Shown piece after piece: positions 1-8,520 of a stretch of 64,000 nucleotides of DNA (position 1 is its first letter; every line of letters starts with the position of its first letter). The notes beneath the pieces were generated by a model. It saw only the letters and a list, made by a program, of their open reading frames with translations, was not told where the DNA came from and did not search any database. Source of the DNA: Palsa-883 sp963847615. GTDB lineage: Bacteria; Pseudomonadota; Alphaproteobacteria; Acetobacterales; Acetobacteraceae. Where the stretch lies: assembly GCA_963847615.1 (NCBI GenBank), contig CAWKAN010000016.1:496001-560000 (forward strand). Reading direction: 5' to 3'. Both the position numbers and the translations under genes were made by a program.

Positions 1-8
1 CTGGGGTT

Positions 9-28
9 GTATACGGTCGGTATTATAC
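9..28. promoter_or_regulatory. Interrupted palindrome, possible operator
   Basis: GTATA and TATAC half-sites, 10 bases apart, lie in the AT-rich stretch at the window edge, upstream of the TRAP binding-protein gene. The arrangement resembles a repressor site or promoter, but no regulator gene is visible next to it. Weak call. Confidence 0.25.
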
Positions 29-224
29 GATGTCAATATTATTATGGATCTTTGCCAGAGCACATCGTGCCCGGATCGAGCCGGCACCTGAACGGCGACG
101 GCGCATTGCCGCTACAGGTGACGCGGCCATGAAAGGGGATACCGACGCAGACGCCCAGGGGGCGGGGCCGCACCGTCAAACATCGTCGAGGCCAGGTTTC
201 ACTGTCAGAGGACGACGCAGCAAG

Positions 225-1379
225 ATGTGCATGCCGACAAACCAGCGGAGCCGTTTTGGCACCGCAACGCCACGGCAGCGACGCGGCCGGCGGGCTTTTG
301 GTGTCCTGCGGTGGATCGGTCGGTCGGGGGTCGCCCTCGGGATGCTGATCGTTGTCCTGATCGCCTCCATCGGGGCCGTTTCCATCGGGGGCGCCGCCGA
401 GGGGCCGATCCGGCTGGAGATCGTCGGCGGCCTGGCAGCGGTCAGCCAGTACACCAAGTACGAGGCGCCGTTCTGGCTGCATGACGTCCCGGAATTGACC
501 CACGGGCGCGTGGTGGCGGAAATCCATTCGTTCGACCGCAGCGGGCTGCCCGGCGAGGAAATGCTGCAACTGATGCGCCTTGGCGTGGTGCCGTTCGGGA
601 CCGCCCTGCTCGCCCTGGTGTCGGGCGACGAGCCGGAACTGAACGCCGTCGATCTGCCGCTGCTCAATCCGGATATGGCCTCGCTACGCAAGACGGTGGG
701 GCTCTATCGTGCTCATCTGCATCAGATTTTGCGCGAGAAATACGGCATCGAACTGCTCGGCATCTACGCCTATCCGGCGCAGGTCCTGTATTGCACGCGG
801 AGCTTCACCACGCTGAAGGACCTCGCCGGGCGCCGGGTCCGCACCTCCGCGCTCAGCCAGTCGGAGATGATGTCGGCCCTGGGGGCAATCCCTGTCGTGA
901 CGCCGTTCGCCGAAGTTGTGAGCGCGCTCAGGAACAACGTGGTCAACTGCGCGATCACCGGCACCATGAGCGGCAACCAGATCGGCTTGCCCACCGTCAC
1001 GTCCTACATCTATCCGATGGCGATCAGCTGGGGATTGTCGTTCTTCGGCGCCAATGGGGCGGTATGGGACCAACTGCCGCCCGACGTCCGCGCCGAGCTG
1101 CGCGCGGGCATTCACACGCTGGAAGGCGCGATCTGGGATGCCGCCGATCGGGAAACCGCCAGCGGCCTTGCCTGCGACATCGGTTCCAGCAGCTGCGTCG
1201 GCGGCCAGGCGTTCCACATGACCCTGGTGCCGATCCAGACGGTGGACGAGGCGCAGCGCGAATTGCTGCTGTCGAAGAGCATTTTACCACGCTGGATCCA
1301 ACGCTGCGGCAATGACTGCGTGACCGCCTGGAACGGCACGCTGGGGCGCGCGCTGGGGATATGGGCGCACGCCGAATAG
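225..1379 (+). CDS. TRAP transporter DctP-like substrate-binding protein
   Basis: This is a 384-residue periplasmic solute-binding protein of the TRAP (DctP) family, which delivers an organic acid or similar solute to a DctQ/DctM permease. A basic N-terminus followed by a hydrophobic segment at about residues 35-57 acts as signal or anchor. The mature part has the family region with GRRVRTS, then a G-AIPVV-TPFAEV helix and a conserved V-NCAITG turn. The ATG at 225 was chosen because residues upstream look non-coding; a purine-rich GAGG lies 13 bases before it. Two extra cysteine pairs near the C-terminus (C..SSSC and RCGNDC) are unusual for DctP proteins and could form disulphides. No DctQ or DctM gene is adjacent, so it is an orphan; its substrate is unknown. 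Confidence 0.75.
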   Translation: MCMPTNQRSRFGTATPRQRRGRRAFGVLRWIGRSGVALGMLIVVLIASIGAVSIGGAAEGPIRLEIVGGLAAVSQYTKYEAPFWLHDVPELTHGRVVAEIHSFDRSGLPGEEMLQLMRLGVVPFGTALLALVSGDEPELNAVDLPLLNPDMASLRKTVGLYRAHLHQILREKYGIELLGIYAYPAQVLYCTRSFTTLKDLAGRRVRTSALSQSEMMSALGAIPVVTPFAEVVSALRNNVVNCAITGTMSGNQIGLPTVTSYIYPMAISWGLSFFGANGAVWDQLPPDVRAELRAGIHTLEGAIWDAADRETASGLACDIGSSSCVGGQAFHMTLVPIQTVDEAQRELLLSKSILPRWIQRCGNDCVTAWNGTLGRALGIWAHAE

Positions 1380-1740
1380 GCCAGGGCGCGTCAGCCGTCA
1401 GCCGTCAGCCTGCGACCGGCCTGACCGGGGCATCGGCTCGGCTGGGAACTTCCGGGTCGGCTGTCGCGGCGCGGGGTTGCCGTGACAACCGCGCGCGGCA
1501 AGACTGGCGCCGTCGCCTGGCGCCGTCGCCTGGCGCCGTCGCCTGGCGCGTCGCCTGGCGCGTCCGTGGTCTGGCGTTTGCCGGTCGGCCGGATTGCCCT
1601 GACGCCACGCCTTGCCCCTGGACCCGTGGCGGATGCTGCGCCAATACGGCTCGCGGCGCCTGCCACCCTCGCAATGCCCGCGACGCGCGCCGTTCCAGCA
1701 AAGCCCGCGGCGCACGCCGCCCCAGCAAAGGAAGCCCCCC
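1380..1740. other. Intergenic region with a tandem repeat
   Basis: No convincing gene is visible in these 361 bases. They hold short CAGCCGT repeats near 1390-1410 and a GC-rich tandem array at 1504-1565. AAAGGAAG at the end is the likely ribosome binding site of the next gene. Confidence 0.6.
1504..1565. repeat. 13-bp tandem repeat (VNTR-like)
   Basis: Three exact 13-bp units CTGGCGCCGTCGC are followed by two shortened units. The number of copies may vary between strains. It lies between two genes and in no supported reading frame. Confidence 0.75.
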
Positions 1741-2865
1741 ATGTTGCAGCCGCCGCCCGCCCACCCCGGCATGCGCGAGGACGAAGTCGACACCCCCGCG
1801 CTCCTGATCGACCTCGAAGCCTTCGAATACAATCTCGATCACATGGCTGCGCTGCTGGCGCCGACCGGGGCCAAGCTGCGGGCCCATGCCAAGACCCACA
1901 AATCGCCTGTCATCGCGCACCTGCAAATGGCCCGCGGCGCGGTCGGCCAATGCGTGCAGAAGGTCGCCGAGGCCGAGGCCCTGGCCTGGGGCGGCGTGCC
2001 CGACATCCTGGTGAGCAACGAAGTCGTCGGCGCCGCGAAGCTGGCGCGGCTGGCGGCGCTGGCGCGCATCGCCAAGGTTGCGGTGTGCGCCGATGACGCC
2101 GCCCAGGTCGCGGCGATCGAGGCGGCGGCGGCGGATGCGGGTATCCGTCTGCCCGTGCTGGTGGAGATCGATGTCGGCGCCGGGCGGTGCGGCGTCGCGC
2201 CGGGGCCCGACGCGGTGGCCTTGGCGCAGCGCATCGCGGCGTCGCGCCACCTGGTGTTCGGCGGGCTGCAGGCCTATCACGGCAGCGCCCAGCACAAGCG
2301 CACGGTAGCGGAACGACGCGGCGCGATTCAGGGTGCGGTCGAGGCGTCGCGCCGCACCGTGGAACAGTTGCGCCAGCAGGGGCTGGAGTGCCCGATCGTC
2401 GGCGGCGCCGGCACCGGAACGTTCGAGTTCGAGGCGGCCTCCGGCGTCTATACCGAGATGCAGGCTGGCAGCTACGTGTTCATGGATGCGGATTACGCGC
2501 GCAACCTGGACACCGCGGGCGCGCCGGTGGCCACCTTCCGCCACGCGCTGTTCGTGCTGGCGACGGTGATGAGCGCGCCGCAGCGGCACATCGCGGTGCT
2601 GGATGCCGGGCACAAGGCGGTGGCGGTGGATTCCGGCCTGCCGCTGGTCTGGCAGCGGCCGGACATTCGTTACGTCAGCGCCTCCGACGAGCACGGCAAG
2701 CTGGAAGTCGCGCCGGAGACCGCCGCGCCCAAGCTGGGCGAGAAGCTGCGCCTGGTGCCCGGGCACTGCGATCCCACGGTCGATCGCTACGACTGGTATG
2801 TCGGCGTGCGCGGCGGGCGGGTGGAGTGCCTGTGGCCGGTCGCGGCGCGCGGCGGGATGTACTGA
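1741..2865 (+). CDS. D-threonine aldolase / D-serine dehydratase-like PLP enzyme
   Basis: A 374-residue fold-type III PLP enzyme of the DSD1/D-threonine aldolase family, with an alanine-racemase-like N-terminal barrel. It probably cleaves or deaminates a D-3-hydroxy-amino acid using PLP and a divalent metal. The motif HAKTHKS at about residue 44 holds the PLP-binding lysine. The C-terminal HCDPTVD is the histidine/cysteine/aspartate metal site typical of this family. The ATG at 1741 follows AAAGGAAG and gives the usual family N-terminus with VDTPALLIDL. Length is normal for the family. The exact substrate cannot be read from the sequence. Confidence 0.85.
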   Translation: MLQPPPAHPGMREDEVDTPALLIDLEAFEYNLDHMAALLAPTGAKLRAHAKTHKSPVIAHLQMARGAVGQCVQKVAEAEALAWGGVPDILVSNEVVGAAKLARLAALARIAKVAVCADDAAQVAAIEAAAADAGIRLPVLVEIDVGAGRCGVAPGPDAVALAQRIAASRHLVFGGLQAYHGSAQHKRTVAERRGAIQGAVEASRRTVEQLRQQGLECPIVGGAGTGTFEFEAASGVYTEMQAGSYVFMDADYARNLDTAGAPVATFRHALFVLATVMSAPQRHIAVLDAGHKAVAVDSGLPLVWQRPDIRYVSASDEHGKLEVAPETAAPKLGEKLRLVPGHCDPTVDRYDWYVGVRGGRVECLWPVAARGGMY

Positions 2866-2912
2866 GACCGGCGGCGACCGGCGGCGACCGCCGCCGCGCC
2901 GCCGCCCGACCG

Positions 2913-2941
2913 GTTGACACCCGACAGTACGTTTGTGTTAC
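2913..2941 (+). promoter_or_regulatory. Candidate promoter of the LLM oxidoreductase gene
   Basis: TTGACA at 2913-2918 is followed after 17 bases by GTTACT at 2936-2941. It lies about 45 bases before the start codon at 2987. The -35 box is perfect and the -10 box is weak. Confidence 0.4.
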
Positions 2942-2986
2942 TGCTCGGTAGCCCCCCCACGCACATGCCAGACGGAGACGCGGCCG

Positions 2987-4267
2987 ATGAAGCTGATGTG
3001 GTTCCACCTGATGCCCTACACGGAACTGCCGGACGATTTCCGGGACGCCAACCCGTCGGTGTGGGTGGACATCCATTCCTCGCTGTTCGATCCGAAGCGC
3101 GCCCACCTGATGTACAACGACTTCATGGACGAGCTTGAATACGCCGCGCAGTGCGGCTTCGACGCGATCTGCGTCAACGAGCACCACTCCAACGGCTACG
3201 GGCTGATGCCTTCGCCCAACCTGATTGCCTCGTCGCTGGCGCGGCGCACCACCGACACGGCGATCTGCGTGATGGGCAACTCGCTGGCGCTGTACAATCC
3301 GCCGACCCGCGTGGCGGAAGAATTCGCGATGATCGACGTGATCTCCGGCGGGCGGCTGATCGCCGGGTTTCCGGTCGGCACGCCGATGGACACCTGCTAC
3401 GCCTATGGCCAGAACCCCAGCCAGCTCCGCCAGCGCTATCTGGAGGCGCACAACCTGGTGGTGCGCGCCTGGACCGAGCCCGAGACCTTCGCCTTCAACG
3501 GCAGGTTCAACCAGCAGCGCTACGTCAACATCTGGCCGCGCCCGATCCAGCGCCCGCATCCGCCGATCTGGGTGCCCGGCGGCGGTTCGGTCGAGACCTG
3601 GCGGTGGTGCGCCGAGATGGACTACGTCTACTGCTACCTGTCGTATTACGGCTACAAGGCCGGGCGGGCGACGATGGACGGGTTCTGGAACGAAATGTCC
3701 CGCCTGGGCAAGGACCGCAATCCCTACCAGGCGGGCTTCCTGCAATTCGTCGGCGTCGGCGAAAGCCGCCAGCACGCCTTCGATCTCTACGCCGAGGCCG
3801 CCGAATACTTCTACGGCCGCTGCCTGCACGTCGATGCGCGCTGGGCGACGCCGCCCGGCTACACCAGCGAGGGCAGCCAGCGCGCCGGCATCGAAAGCCA
3901 GATCAAGATGGCCGCCGATGCCAATGTGCGCGGCAAGTCCACCGGCGAACGTTTCGCCTCCGTCGCACGCGAGATGGATGCGATCGTCGACAACGGCTAC
4001 GTCATCATCGGCACCCCCGACGAGGTCGCCGAGCAGCTTCGCGAAGTCGCCGTCACCCTGAACGTCGGCCACCTGATGCTGCTGCTGCAGTTCGGCAACA
4101 TGAGCAAGCAGCTTGCCAAGTACAACACCAAGCTGTTCGCCGAGCAGGTGATGCCGAAGCTGCAGGACCTGTTCTCGGAATGGAACGACCGCTGGTGGCC
4201 GCAGCCGATGGCGACGGCGCAGCGCGCGGAAGTCCCCGCCTTCATGCCGCAACTGGCCGCCGAATAG
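2987..4267 (+). CDS. LLM class flavin-dependent oxidoreductase
   Basis: A 426-residue luciferase-like monooxygenase that uses reduced FMN or F420-type flavin. The N-terminal strand MKLMWFHLMPY, the motif CVNEHHSN and the pattern ISGGRLIAGFPVGTP belong to the family's TIM-barrel core. The ATG at 2987 was preferred over one 18 codons upstream because the protein begins directly with the first barrel strand. It is followed at 36 bases by an alpha/beta hydrolase and then a second hydrolase on the same strand. This suggests a small catabolic operon that oxidises and then hydrolyses an organic compound. The compound is not identifiable. Confidence 0.85.
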   Translation: MKLMWFHLMPYTELPDDFRDANPSVWVDIHSSLFDPKRAHLMYNDFMDELEYAAQCGFDAICVNEHHSNGYGLMPSPNLIASSLARRTTDTAICVMGNSLALYNPPTRVAEEFAMIDVISGGRLIAGFPVGTPMDTCYAYGQNPSQLRQRYLEAHNLVVRAWTEPETFAFNGRFNQQRYVNIWPRPIQRPHPPIWVPGGGSVETWRWCAEMDYVYCYLSYYGYKAGRATMDGFWNEMSRLGKDRNPYQAGFLQFVGVGESRQHAFDLYAEAAEYFYGRCLHVDARWATPPGYTSEGSQRAGIESQIKMAADANVRGKSTGERFASVAREMDAIVDNGYVIIGTPDEVAEQLREVAVTLNVGHLMLLLQFGNMSKQLAKYNTKLFAEQVMPKLQDLFSEWNDRWWPQPMATAQRAEVPAFMPQLAAE

Positions 4268-4303
4268 GCCGGTCCGCCCCCCCGATCTGACCTGGAGCTG
4301 CAA

Positions 4304-5086
4304 GTGAGCGACTTTGCGACGTTGACCATTGACGTCAACGGCTTTCCCACCCGCGTCTGGCGTGCGGGCAGCGGCCCGAAGCTCGGCTTCCTGGCCGGCT
4401 TCGGCGGCCTGCCGCGGGCCGTGCCCTTCCTCGACGAGCTGGCCAAGAGCCGCACGGTGATCGTGCCGTCGCTGCCCGGCTTCCCCGGCGGCGATCGCGG
4501 CCACAGCGTGCTCGACACGCATCTCGACTGGGTGCTGGCGGTGCGCGAGATCCTGGTGAAGTCCGATCTGGTCGGCGCCGATCTCGTCGGCAGTTCGGTG
4601 GGCGGCTCGCTCGCCGCCGAGATCGCGGCGATCTGGCCCGACGCGGTGCGCCGGCTGGCGCTGATCGCGCCGTTCGGCCTGTTCGAGGCAAGCGATCCGC
4701 CGACCGATCCGTGGGCGCAACGTGCCGACGCGGTGCCCGGGCTGATGTGCGCCGATCCGGCGATCTGGACCGCGCTGAAGACCGCGCCGGAGGGGGCCAA
4801 CTCGATCGAGTGGCCGATCGAGCAGACGCGGGCGGCGGAGGCGGCGGCACGCATCTTCTGGCCGCTCGGCAACACCAAGCTGGAGAAGCGGCTGGGGCTG
4901 ATCACCGCGCCGACCTTGCTGCTGTGGGGCGAGCAGGACAGGGTGATGCCGCGCAGCTACGCGGACCGTTTCGCTTCGCGAATTAAAGGACGTAGCGAGA
5001 TCAAGCTGATCGCGGGTGCCGGGCATCTGGCCGAGCTGGACCAGCCGCGCGCGGTGGCCGAGGCGATCCTCGGCTGGACGGCGTGA
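4304..5086 (+). CDS. Alpha/beta hydrolase
   Basis: A 260-residue serine hydrolase. The nucleophile elbow G-S-S-V-G lies at residues 96-100, with Ser98 as probable nucleophile. The acid is likely in WGEQDRVMP and the histidine in GAGHLAELD near the C-terminus. It starts with GTG at 4304, preceded by TGGAG. It lies between the LLM oxidoreductase and an esterase in the same direction, so it probably opens or hydrolyses the product of the oxidoreductase. There is no signal peptide, so it is cytoplasmic. Confidence 0.8.
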   Translation: MSDFATLTIDVNGFPTRVWRAGSGPKLGFLAGFGGLPRAVPFLDELAKSRTVIVPSLPGFPGGDRGHSVLDTHLDWVLAVREILVKSDLVGADLVGSSVGGSLAAEIAAIWPDAVRRLALIAPFGLFEASDPPTDPWAQRADAVPGLMCADPAIWTALKTAPEGANSIEWPIEQTRAAEAAARIFWPLGNTKLEKRLGLITAPTLLLWGEQDRVMPRSYADRFASRIKGRSEIKLIAGAGHLAELDQPRAVAEAILGWTA

Positions 5087-5126
5087 TCGGGGAGGATCGG
5101 CGGCGAACCACGCGGGGGGGGCCGGC

Positions 5127-6086
5127 ATGACATTCGATCCGGATGTGCAGCTTATTCTCGACATGATCCGCATTGCCGGGCGGCCGCCGTTCGAGGCATT
5201 GACGCCGGACGAAGCGCGCCAGGCCTATATGGCGAGCCGCGCGGTCCTCGCACCCGAGCCGCTGACGGTGGCCGAGACGCGCGACCTGGCCTGTCCCGGT
5301 CCGCATGGCGACATCGCCTTGCGGCTCTATCGTCCCGCCGGCGCCCCAGCCGAGGCGGTGCTTCCGGCCCTGGTGTATTTCCACGGCGGCGGCTGGCTGC
5401 TGGGCGGGCTCGACTCGCACGACACCACCTGCCGCCACTTCGCCAATGCGGCGCGCTGCGCGGTGGTCTCGGTCAACTACCGCATGGCACCGGAGCACAA
5501 GTTCCCCGCCGCCGTCGATGACAGCGCCGCGGCGACGCGCTGGGTCGTTGCGCAGGCGGCGGCGCTCGGCATCGATCCGGCGCGGCTCGCGGTGGGGGGT
5601 GATTCGGCCGGCGGCAACCTTGCCGCGGTGCTGGCGCTGATGGCGCGCGACGGCACGCTGCCGAAGCTGGCGTTCCAGTTGCTGGTCTATCCGGCCACCG
5701 ACATGGCGATGACCACGGTGTCCTCGCAGACCATCACGCAGGCGGTTCCGTTGACCTCGAAAACGATGAAGTGGTTCATCGACCACTACATGCGCGGGCC
5801 GGAGGACATCGTCGATTGGCGCGCCTCACCGGCGCGGGCGGCCGACCTGTCGGGCACCGCGCCGGCGCTGGTGCTGACCTGCGGCTGCGATCCGCTGTGC
5901 GACGAGGGGATCGCGTATGCGCGGCGGCTGGAGCGCGAGGGCGTACGGGTGACGCATCTGCATTTTTCCGACCAGATCCACGGCTTCATGAGCATGGGCC
6001 GGATCATCCGCACCGCCGCGACCGCGATCGACATGATGGCGGCGGTCCTGGGCAAGGCGCTGTGGCCGCTGCCGCCCCCGCGGTAG
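5127..6086 (+). CDS. HSL-family alpha/beta hydrolase (esterase)
   Basis: A 319-residue esterase of the hormone-sensitive-lipase family. The oxyanion motif HGGGW is at residues 86-90 and the nucleophile motif GDSAGG at 158-163 with Ser160. The acid is probably in GCDPLCDEG and the histidine in QIHGFMSMG. The ATG at 5127 lies 40 bases after the previous stop with a G-rich run before it. It is the third gene of the LLM-oxidoreductase cluster and probably cleaves a short-chain ester. All catalytic residues are present. Confidence 0.85.
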   Translation: MTFDPDVQLILDMIRIAGRPPFEALTPDEARQAYMASRAVLAPEPLTVAETRDLACPGPHGDIALRLYRPAGAPAEAVLPALVYFHGGGWLLGGLDSHDTTCRHFANAARCAVVSVNYRMAPEHKFPAAVDDSAAATRWVVAQAAALGIDPARLAVGGDSAGGNLAAVLALMARDGTLPKLAFQLLVYPATDMAMTTVSSQTITQAVPLTSKTMKWFIDHYMRGPEDIVDWRASPARAADLSGTAPALVLTCGCDPLCDEGIAYARRLEREGVRVTHLHFSDQIHGFMSMGRIIRTAATAIDMMAAVLGKALWPLPPPR

Positions 6087-6139
6087 CGGCGGGGTAGTGG
6101 CTCCCTCACCCCTTGAAGGAGAGGGGAGCAGGGAGAATT

Positions 6140-6772
6140 CTATGCCCCCGCGCGGACGTAGCGCTTGCAGCGCAGCAGCAGCATGTCGCGGAACTGCGGG
6201 CGCATGCGCTGCGTCCACGGCGTGTCCGCCGCCTTGCGCCACGCCTCCGAGCGCGCAACGTCCGGGTTGGTCAGGTGATACAGCGCGAGGTACTTGCGCT
6301 CGCCGCTGCCGCGGTAGCGCCGCGCGCACAGCACGCCCGGCACCGCGGCAAGCTGCGGCAGGTGCTCGGTGTCGTACCACTCGTTGAACTCGTGTTCCGC
6401 CGCCGGAGCGACGTTCATCGACGCCACCAGCAGCCCGCCGGCGCCGGGCGGGGCGACCGCGTCGCCCGGCTTCAACTGCTCGCCCTCATAGCGCATGAGG
6501 CGCTGGCACATCGCGGTCACCCGCTTCGACCAGACCGACAGGTTGTCGCCGCCGATCGCCAGATACGCCGGGCTGCGCAGCACCGACAGCGTATCGAGAT
6601 CGTAGGTCGCCACCGCGATCTTCGGGTTCTCGTCGCTGATCCAGCGCTCGCAGGTGAGGAAGCCCGGCACGCGCTGGCGCTCCGGGACGTGTTCCAGGTC
6701 GTACCAGTCGTGGAACTCGTCGGCGTGCGCGCCGGAAAAATCGAACGAGGCGAACAGCAAGCCCTTGGCCAT
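6140..6772 (-). CDS. DUF4286-like duplicated ferredoxin-fold protein
   Basis: A 210-residue protein made of two related halves. Each half carries a F-x-x-WYD-x-EH-x-P motif, at about residues 20-30 and 129-139. This is the pattern of EthD/DUF4286-type dimeric alpha-beta barrel proteins, here apparently fused into one chain. Such proteins often accompany aromatic or xenobiotic catabolic genes, but no reaction can be assigned. It faces the hydrolase cluster tail to tail and lies 24 bases downstream of the TetR gene on the same strand, so the two are probably co-transcribed. Confidence 0.65.
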   Translation of the reverse strand: MAKGLLFASFDFSGAHADEFHDWYDLEHVPERQRVPGFLTCERWISDENPKIAVATYDLDTLSVLRSPAYLAIGGDNLSVWSKRVTAMCQRLMRYEGEQLKPGDAVAPPGAGGLLVASMNVAPAAEHEFNEWYDTEHLPQLAAVPGVLCARRYRGSGERKYLALYHLTNPDVARSEAWRKAADTPWTQRMRPQFRDMLLLRCKRYVRAGA

Positions 6773-6796
6773 CGCGATATCCTCCCTTGGTTCGGC

Positions 6797-7408
6797 TCAG
6801 GCGGACAGCCTGGCCGCCTGGCGCGTCCGCACCCCCGCCATCTGCAGCGCCAACTCCGCCATCCGCGTGCACAGTTCGTCAAGCGGCAGGCGCCCGTTCG
6901 GCCGGTGCCAGGTATAGGCCCAACTGATCATGCCGCCGATCGCCAGTGCCGCGAGGCTCACGTCCGCCACGTCGAACTCGCCGGCGGCGACGCCCTCGGT
7001 CAGCAACTGGGAGAGCGTGCGGTCGAACCTTTTACGCAACGTCGTGATCTCGGCCATCGCCTCGGGCGCGAGGTGCTTCTCCTCGCGGAAGAAGATGGCG
7101 ATGTTTGCCTGGCGCTCCAGCACCACCTGGGTGAAGTCCACCACCGCGCGGTACAATCGATCCGTCGGCGTTCCGGGCCCCTTGGCGGCGTTCGCCACCG
7201 CGGCCAGCGACATCTCGATGGTTGGCGTGCACAGCGCCGCCAGCAGGTCCGTCTTGCTGCGGAAATGCGTGTAGATGAACGGCTTGGTCACCCCCAGCGC
7301 CGCGGCGATGTCGTCCAGCGTGGTGGCGGTGAAGCCACGCGCGTAGAACAATGCGACCGCTTCCTGCAGGATGCGCTCGCGCTTATAGGCCTGAATCTCT
7401 TCCCGCAT
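6797..7408 (-). CDS. TetR/AcrR family transcriptional regulator
   Basis: A 203-residue repressor. The N-terminal helix-turn-helix covers about residues 28-56, with the family pattern TTLDDIAAALGVTKPFIYTH and the following FRSKTDLL. The C-terminal ligand domain is helical and not assignable to a ligand. It is divergent from the SDR gene across 135 bases. It therefore probably represses both its own operon with the DUF4286-like gene and the SDR, in response to a catabolic intermediate. Confidence 0.85.
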   Translation of the reverse strand: MREEIQAYKRERILQEAVALFYARGFTATTLDDIAAALGVTKPFIYTHFRSKTDLLAALCTPTIEMSLAAVANAAKGPGTPTDRLYRAVVDFTQVVLERQANIAIFFREEKHLAPEAMAEITTLRKRFDRTLSQLLTEGVAAGEFDVADVSLAALAIGGMISWAYTWHRPNGRLPLDELCTRMAELALQMAGVRTRQAARLSA

Positions 7409-7543
7409 TTTGGTGATCGACCCAATGTGCCATGACCCAGTCTAGCGCCGCTGGCGCGGGATTGAAAGAAACCCCCTATGCTGCGCCGTTGCCGGGCGCA
7501 TGACGGCGCGACGCGACGCGAAAAACCAACCGAGGAGGCAACG

Positions 7544-8311
7544 ATGACGGGACTGTTGGACGGCAAGTCGGCACTGATCACCGGCGGCGGCGGCGGCATC
7601 GGTCGCGCCACCGCGCTGTGCTTCGCGCGCGAGGGCGCGCGTGTCGCGGTCAGCGACTTCGTCGCCGAAACCGCCGCCGAGACGGTGGCGCTGATCAACG
7701 CCGCCGGCGGCCAGGCCATGTCGGTGAACGCCGACGTGACCGACGCCGCACAGGTCGGCGCGATGATCGGGACCGTGGTCGGCGCCTATGGCCGGTTGGA
7801 TTGCGCGTTCAACAACGCCGGCATCGCCGGCTACCAGGTCGATGCCGCCGGCAAGAAGACGCATGAATGGTCCGAAGCCGCGTTCGATCGGATGATCGCG
7901 GTCAACCTGAAGGGCGTCTGGCTGTGCATGGCCGCCGAGCTGCCGCAGATGGCGGCGCAGGGCGGCGGGGCGATCGTCAACACCGGCTCGATCGCCGGGC
8001 TGGTGGGGCTGCGGACCTCCTCGGCCTATGTCGCCGCGAAGCACGGCGTGATCGGCCTGACCAGGACCGCCGCGCTGGAATACGCGGGGGAAAACATCCG
8101 GGTGAACGCGGTGTGTCCCGGCTACATCCGCACCCGGATGACCGAGGACACGATGCGCCGGCGCGGCGACGAGTTGATGGCGATGGTGCCGTTCCACCGC
8201 CTGGGCACGCCGGAGGAGATCGCCGAGATGGTGACCTGGTTGTGTTCCGACCGCGCCTCCTACGTCACCGGCGCCGCCTACAACGTGGACGGCGGCTACA
8301 TGGCCACCTGA
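7544..8311 (+). CDS. SDR family NAD(P)-dependent oxidoreductase
   Basis: A 255-residue classical short-chain dehydrogenase. The nucleotide-binding motif TGGGGGIG is near residue 13. NNAGIAG follows, then the catalytic serine in NTGSIAG and the YVAAK dyad. It ends with the usual GAAYNVDGGYMAT tail. The ATG at 7544 has an excellent GAGGAGG ribosome binding site, so the upstream extension is not used. It is transcribed away from the TetR regulator. The substrate is unknown; a secondary alcohol or keto group is likely. Confidence 0.85.
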   Translation: MTGLLDGKSALITGGGGGIGRATALCFAREGARVAVSDFVAETAAETVALINAAGGQAMSVNADVTDAAQVGAMIGTVVGAYGRLDCAFNNAGIAGYQVDAAGKKTHEWSEAAFDRMIAVNLKGVWLCMAAELPQMAAQGGGAIVNTGSIAGLVGLRTSSAYVAAKHGVIGLTRTAALEYAGENIRVNAVCPGYIRTRMTEDTMRRRGDELMAMVPFHRLGTPEEIAEMVTWLCSDRASYVTGAAYNVDGGYMAT

Positions 8312-8380
8312 CCGCGGGCCATCTGGTCCTGGTCAGGTGAGTATGGGGCACGTGAGCACGGGGGCAGGCGAGGTGGGGCA

Positions 8381-8440
8381 CGTGATCCCGGGCGGCGTGA
8401 TCCCGGGCGGCGTGATCCCGGGCGGCCGCATCCCCGGCGG
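8381..8440. repeat. 15-bp tandem repeat
   Basis: Three exact copies of CGTGATCCCGGGCGG and one diverged copy lie upstream of the ferritin-like gene. The unit is a multiple of three, but no start codon or other sign of coding supports translation. Confidence 0.75.
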
Positions 8441-8520
8441 CGCGATCCGCGGGACCGCTTGCCGTGGCCGCGATGTGGTATATCTACCCGGGTGAGCGTG
8501 ACCACGGCGTCGGAGCGGGA

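Noticed and set aside
1504..1565. Possible CRISPR array at the tandem repeats
   Set aside because: Units are contiguous with no unique spacers, and no cas genes are present in the window.
2675..5173. An 832-residue minus-strand open frame
   Set aside because: It is antisense to the LLM oxidoreductase and hydrolase genes, whose motifs are complete. Composition is that of a shadow frame.
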